The notes beneath the pieces were generated by a model. The model was not told the DNA's origin. It was given only the letters and a program-made list of their open reading frames with translations, and ran no database searches. This document shows, piece by piece, positions 61,865 to 64,000 of a stretch of DNA of 64,000 nucleotides; positions within the stretch are counted from its first letter, which is position 1, and every line of letters starts with the position of its first letter. Made by a program: the position numbers and the translations under genes. Location: assembly GCA_949383255.1 (NCBI GenBank), contig CASJPF010000009.1, positions 1 through 64,000 on the forward strand, given 5' to 3'. Source of the DNA: Lachnospiraceae bacterium (GTDB lineage Bacteria > Bacillota > Clostridia > Lachnospirales > Lachnospiraceae).

Positions 61865-63592
61865 ATGAGTTTTATGGATGAATTTAACTTCTGGCTCAAT
61901 GATGATTACTTTGACCAGGCAACAAAGGACGAGCTCTTAAAGATTAAGGACAATGAGAGCGAAATTGAGGACCGTTTTTACAGGGAGCTTGAGTTTGGTA
62001 CTGGTGGACTTAGAGGTGTAATTGGCGCAGGTACAAACCGCATGAACATTTACACAGTAAGAAAGACATCACAGGGTCTGGCAAACTATATCATCAAAGC
62101 AAATGGGCAGGAGAAGGGGATTGCCATCGCATACGATTCACGTTTTATGTCTCCCGAGTTTGCTGATGAGGCAGCGCTGTGCATGGCAGCAAATGGGATT
62201 AAGGCATATGTGTTTGAGTCGCTGAGACCGACACCAGAGCTTTCTTTTGCTTTGAGGACACTTGGCTGCATCTCTGGTATTGTTATCACAGCAAGCCACA
62301 ATCCGCCAGAGTACAACGGCTACAAGGTATACTGGGAAGATGGCGCACAGATTACGGCACCCAAAGACAAAGACATTATTAATGAAGTGAAGGCTGTAAC
62401 CGATTATCATACGGTCAAGACAATGGATAAACAGGAGGCGATCAATGCTGGTTTGTATCAGGTAATTGGCAAGGAAATTGATGACGCATACATGGTGGAA
62501 TTAAAGAAACAGATTATTCATCCAGATGTGATTCAGGCGGTTGCAGATGACATTAAGATTGTATATACACCACTGTGTGGAACTGGAAACAAGCCAGTGA
62601 GAAGAATCCTTTCAGAACTTGGTTTTAAGAATGTATATGTTGTGCCAGAGCAGGAAAATCCGGATCCCAAGTTTACAACATTGGACTATCCAAATCCAGA
62701 AGATCCAAAGGCATTTACATATGCCTTAAAGCTTGCAAAAGAGAAGAATGCAGATATTGTGCTTGCGACAGACCCAGATGCAGACAGACTAGGCATCTAT
62801 GCGCTTGATACAAAGAGCGGAGAGTACAAGGCGTTTACAGGCAATATGTCGGGTATGTTGATTGCAGAATATATTCTAAGAGAACGCAGAGCTACAGGAA
62901 CAATGCCTGAAAATCCTGCACTTGTCACAACGATTGTGACAACAAATATGACAGCGCCTATCACAAAAGCGTATGATGTAAAGTTGATTGAGGTGCTCAC
63001 AGGATTTAAGTTTATTGGTGAGCAGATTAAGTTGTTTGAGCAGACTGGATCTAACAATTATGTGTTTGGTCTTGAGGAGAGCTATGGATGTCTTGCAGGA
63101 ACACATGCGAGAGATAAAGATGCGGTTGTCGCGGTAATGTGTCTGTGTGAAGTTGCTGCATGGTGCAAGAAGAATGGCAAGACGCTTTATGATATGATGC
63201 TTGAGATTTATGAAAAGTATGGTTACTACAAAGAGACACAATATGCAATCACAATGAAAGGTATTGATGGCTCAAAGCAGATTGCGGCACTGATGGACAA
63301 ATTCCGTAACAATCCGCCTAGAAAATTTGGCGAGTTGGAAGTTGTGCGTGTAAGAGACTATGAGAACGATGTTATCACAGAGCTTGAGAGCGGCAAAACC
63401 TATCCAACAGGGCTGCCAAAGTCCAATGTACTTTATTTTGACCTTACAAATGATTCTTGGTGCTGTGCAAGACCTTCTGGTACAGAACCCAAGATTAAGT
63501 TTTACATGGGTGTTAAGGGAACAAGCTTAGAGGATGCCCAGAAAAAGGTAGAAGACTTGACGAATGAGGTTAAGGCTGTTATCGAAGAATAA
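61865..63592 (+). CDS. Alpha-phosphoglucomutase/phosphomannomutase
   Basis: 575 aa from ATG 61865, with GGAGG at 61853-61857; the in-frame ATG at 61814 lacks a site. Long-form alpha-D-phosphohexomutase of Firmicutes (PgcA-like). TGGLRGVIGAGTNRMN at about 40, VITASHNPPEYNGYKVYW at about 142 (phosphoserine loop with catalytic Ser), ATDPDADRLG at about 304 (metal Asp triad), GLEESYG at about 402 (sugar-binding Glu-x-Ser), and CARPSGTEPKIKFY at about 534. It makes glucose 1-phosphate, the substrate of rfbA, so it links central metabolism to the dTDP-rhamnose branch. Confidence 0.93.
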   Translation: MSFMDEFNFWLNDDYFDQATKDELLKIKDNESEIEDRFYRELEFGTGGLRGVIGAGTNRMNIYTVRKTSQGLANYIIKANGQEKGIAIAYDSRFMSPEFADEAALCMAANGIKAYVFESLRPTPELSFALRTLGCISGIVITASHNPPEYNGYKVYWEDGAQITAPKDKDIINEVKAVTDYHTVKTMDKQEAINAGLYQVIGKEIDDAYMVELKKQIIHPDVIQAVADDIKIVYTPLCGTGNKPVRRILSELGFKNVYVVPEQENPDPKFTTLDYPNPEDPKAFTYALKLAKEKNADIVLATDPDADRLGIYALDTKSGEYKAFTGNMSGMLIAEYILRERRATGTMPENPALVTTIVTTNMTAPITKAYDVKLIEVLTGFKFIGEQIKLFEQTGSNNYVFGLEESYGCLAGTHARDKDAVVAVMCLCEVAAWCKKNGKTLYDMMLEIYEKYGYYKETQYAITMKGIDGSKQIAALMDKFRNNPPRKFGELEVVRVRDYENDVITELESGKTYPTGLPKSNVLYFDLTNDSWCCARPSGTEPKIKFYMGVKGTSLEDAQKKVEDLTNEVKAVIEE

Positions 63593-63611
63593 AGAATAAG
63601 CGGCAAGTTAG

Positions 63612-63651
63612 ATGAAACCGGACGCTGCGGGCGGCAGTTGTCTGGTTTCAT
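63612..63651 (+). terminator. Probable terminator after phosphoglucomutase
   Basis: ATGAAACCGGAC (63612-63623) pairs with GTCTGGTTTCAT (63640-63651) through one G-U pair, with CTGC/GCAG inside the loop. The T run after it is short (TTTCG), so efficiency is uncertain. Confidence 0.6.
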
Positions 63652-63680
63652 TTCGTGAGAAGAGTGGAGTGTTAACCGAT

Positions 63681-64000
63681 ATGAATAGATTGCTGGCGCA
63701 GATTATGAAATTTGGTGTGGTGGGCGTAGCTTGTTTTTTGATTGACTATGTGATTGGGATTGTGGTGTTGAATATTATCTTGAAACTGAGCGGTGAACAG
63801 TATTTTGAACTTGCCTCTATGGCGGGTTCCGCGCTGGGATTTACAGTTTCTGTAATTATAAATTATATCTTGAGTTTTAAGTTTGTGTTTGAGCGCAAGG
63901 AAGACCTCAACCGTAAGGCTGAGTTTGTTGTCTTTATTGTGTTGAGCGTGATTGGGTTGGGGCTGAATCAGTTTATTATCTGGGTATGTGTGGGACCGCT
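63681..64000 (+). CDS. GtrA-like membrane protein, truncated by window end
   Basis: At least 106 aa, continuing past the window. Start ATG 63681 with GTGGAG about 12 bases upstream. Begins MNRLLAQIMKFGVVGVACFLIDYVIG, followed by SALGFTVSVIINYILSFKFVFERKED and another helix, the GtrA-like four-helix pattern (RFxxVG, NYxLSrxFVF). GtrA proteins are thought to flip polyprenyl-phosphate sugars or regulate GtrB enzymes. It follows phosphoglucomutase after a probable terminator. Confidence 0.85.
   Translation, partial: MNRLLAQIMKFGVVGVACFLIDYVIGIVVLNIILKLSGEQYFELASMAGSALGFTVSVIINYILSFKFVFERKEDLNRKAEFVVFIVLSVIGLGLNQFIIWVCVGP

Overview
The window is a chromosomal segment of a low-GC Gram-positive gut-type Firmicute. 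Lachnospiraceae-like is my inference from codon use, AGGAGG-type ribosome binding sites, membrane-anchored GH25 lysozymes, the CotH/VTC/DUF4956 trio and a TagGH-like exporter. I cannot name the species. Every gene I can support lies on the + strand. About 63 kb is one very large cell-surface glycan locus; its right edge shades into housekeeping carbohydrate metabolism (phosphoglucomutase) and a GtrA-like gene cut by the window end.

Layout. (1) 0.1-1.0 kb: TupA-like ATP-grasp gene, then about 0.7 kb of AT-rich DNA with a long inverted repeat. (2) 1.7-10.8 kb: operon with a GtrB-like polyprenyl-phosphate sugar synthase, all five steps of ADP-L-glycero-beta-D-manno-heptose synthesis (GmhA, HldA, GmhB, HldC, HldD), a GT9 heptosyltransferase-like protein and two polytopic GT-C-like proteins, the second with a 10-G tract; it ends in a clear terminator. 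(3) 11.0-14.1 kb: CotH kinase-like protein, VTC-type polymerase-like protein and DUF4956 membrane protein. (4) 14.1-14.4 kb: a REP-like hairpin repeat and a MITE sitting in the loop of a terminator. (5) 14.4-31.8 kb: GH78 rhamnosidase lipoprotein, then a 2-aminoethylphosphonate (AEP) cassette (PEP mutase with an added cytidylyltransferase domain, phosphonopyruvate decarboxylase, AEP transaminase, stand-alone nucleotidyltransferase, and a YidC-TagF fusion). The cassette is bracketed by two paralogous membrane sulfatase/LtaS-fold proteins. (6) 30.7-42.5 kb: sugar-modification enzymes, GT2 enzymes, the initiating polyprenyl phosphosugar transferase, a TagA/WecG GT26 enzyme, a YdjC-type deacetylase, an SGNH esterase lipoprotein, GT-C-like membrane proteins and an SMR-type flippase pair. 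(7) 43-50.2 kb: two membrane-anchored GH25 proteins around rfbB and rfbA. (8) 50.4-61.7 kb: rfbC, a Wzm/Wzt-type ABC exporter whose ATPase has a C-terminal glycan-binding-like domain, a methyltransferase with a kinase-like region (WbdD-like layout), and three large multidomain GT2 enzymes. (9) 61.9-64 kb: phosphoglucomutase and partial gtrA.

Working model (inference): a wall-teichoic-acid-like or rhamnan-like polymer is begun on a polyprenyl carrier (35.5 and 36.9 kb), extended by the large GT2 enzymes with dTDP-rhamnose, possibly capped by the methyltransferase/kinase-like protein, and exported by the ABC pair. ADP-heptose and AEP/phosphodiester groups would be added as decorations. Several polyprenyl-phosphate-sugar synthase, flippase and GT-C sets would modify the polymer outside the cell. 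The most unusual feature is the co-occurrence of complete ADP-heptose and AEP pathways with an ABC-exported polymer in a Gram-positive.
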